Assembly (NCBI GenBank): GCA_044445605.1
Contig: JBIOEA010000063.1
Coordinates: forward strand, 1 to 6,066
Reading direction: 5' to 3'
Source: CAWKDC01 sp044445605
Lineage (GTDB): Bacteria > Pseudomonadota > Gammaproteobacteria > JABCZS01
Length of the DNA stretch: 6,066 nt
In this document: piece after piece, positions 5,968-6,066 of the stretch
How the letters are laid out: every line of letters starts with the position of its first letter
Numbering within the stretch: position 1 is the stretch's first letter
The notes under the pieces: model-generated
Told to the model about the DNA's origin: nothing
What the model saw: only the letters and a program-made list of their open reading frames with translations
Database searches by the model: none
Position numbers and translations under genes: made by a program

Positions 5968-6060
5968 TCGGGAATCTCTCGCCCAAACCATCGGAGGCAG
6001 GACGCCGACGATGAGCGCCCAGGGATGGGTTCACAGCGTGTTTGGGCGAGAGATTGCCGA
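5968..6060. repeat. 93-base three-way-junction palindromic element
   Basis: Positions 5968-5988 are complementary to 6040-6060 at 20 of 21 positions (single mismatch G5972/G6056), giving a long closing stem. Inside are two hairpins. In the first, CATCG (5989-5993) pairs with CGATG (6009-6013), then opposed GA/GA steps (5994-5995, 6007-6008), then GGC/GCC (5996-5998, 6004-6006) with an AGGAC loop. In the second, CCCA (6018-6021) pairs with TGGG (6026-6029) around a GGGA tetraloop. No frame through it encodes a recognisable protein. It is likely a dispersed intergenic repeat or structured RNA; the window ends six bases beyond it. Confidence 0.6.
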
Positions 6061-6066
6061 TAAGCG

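Larger units (their letters stand above)
5605..6066. other. repeat-rich non-coding stretch after the ast genes
   Basis: 462 bases without a credible gene. The open frames across it (for example minus strand 5991-5662) run through the hairpins, lack ribosome binding sites and give low-complexity, unrecognisable proteins. At least five separate inverted repeats occupy it. The missing astE, which normally follows astB, does not appear even as a remnant. Confidence 0.7.

Noticed and set aside
5662..5991. 109-codon minus-strand frame in the right intergenic region
   Set aside because: It runs through several palindromes, has no recognisable motif or ribosome binding site, and appears to be open by chance.
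5605..6066. CRISPR array or tRNA-linked attachment site in the repeat-rich end
   Set aside because: The repeats are different palindromes without regular spacing or identical units, and no tRNA cloverleaf or integrase is present.

Overview
The window reads as chromosomal DNA of a gammaproteobacterium. The best evidence is an arginine succinyltransferase (AST) catabolic cluster in the order astA-astD-astB, with close-packed genes. The moderate GC and the palindromic repeat-rich intergenic DNA on the right would suit a Legionellales/Coxiellaceae-type genome, but that placement is inference and no marker gene here fixes it.

Left part (1-1544, minus strand): a compact operon read leftwards. It begins with a 379-residue heme-oxygenase-like diiron oxidase/oxygenase (HDO, 'iron-containing redox enzyme' family) that keeps a near-complete metal-ligand set. 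It is joined by a 4-base ATGA start/stop overlap to a 98-residue thioredoxin-like [2Fe-2S] ferredoxin. After a 65-base gap, a third gene with a strong ribosome binding site starts at position 46 and leaves the window after 15 codons. An oxidase coupled to its own small ferredoxin looks like a dedicated redox module. Its substrate cannot be read from the sequence, and it is the best candidate here for an undescribed pathway.

Middle (1545-1882): a 338-base divergent gap. It holds a candidate sigma-70 promoter for the ast genes and a long imperfect hairpin in the leader of the HDO transcript. No convincing gene lies in it.

Right-centre (1883-5604, plus strand): astA, astD and astB, spaced by 9 bases (A-D) and overlapped by ATGA (D-B), so almost certainly one transcript. 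AstA succinylates arginine, AstB hydrolyses succinylarginine to succinylornithine, and AstD oxidises succinylglutamate semialdehyde. The aminotransferase (astC) and the succinylglutamate desuccinylase (astE) of the classic five-gene operon are not in the window.

Right end (5605-6066): no gene, but a dense run of hairpins. There is a GGGCGAAA stem-loop just after astB, a C5/G5 plus 15-bp stem-loop block ending in GGGGGATTTTT, a GCAGCGTA hairpin, a GGTGCA hairpin, and at the edge a 93-base element that folds as a three-way junction. These look like dispersed palindromic intergenic repeats, possibly with terminator or RNA function.
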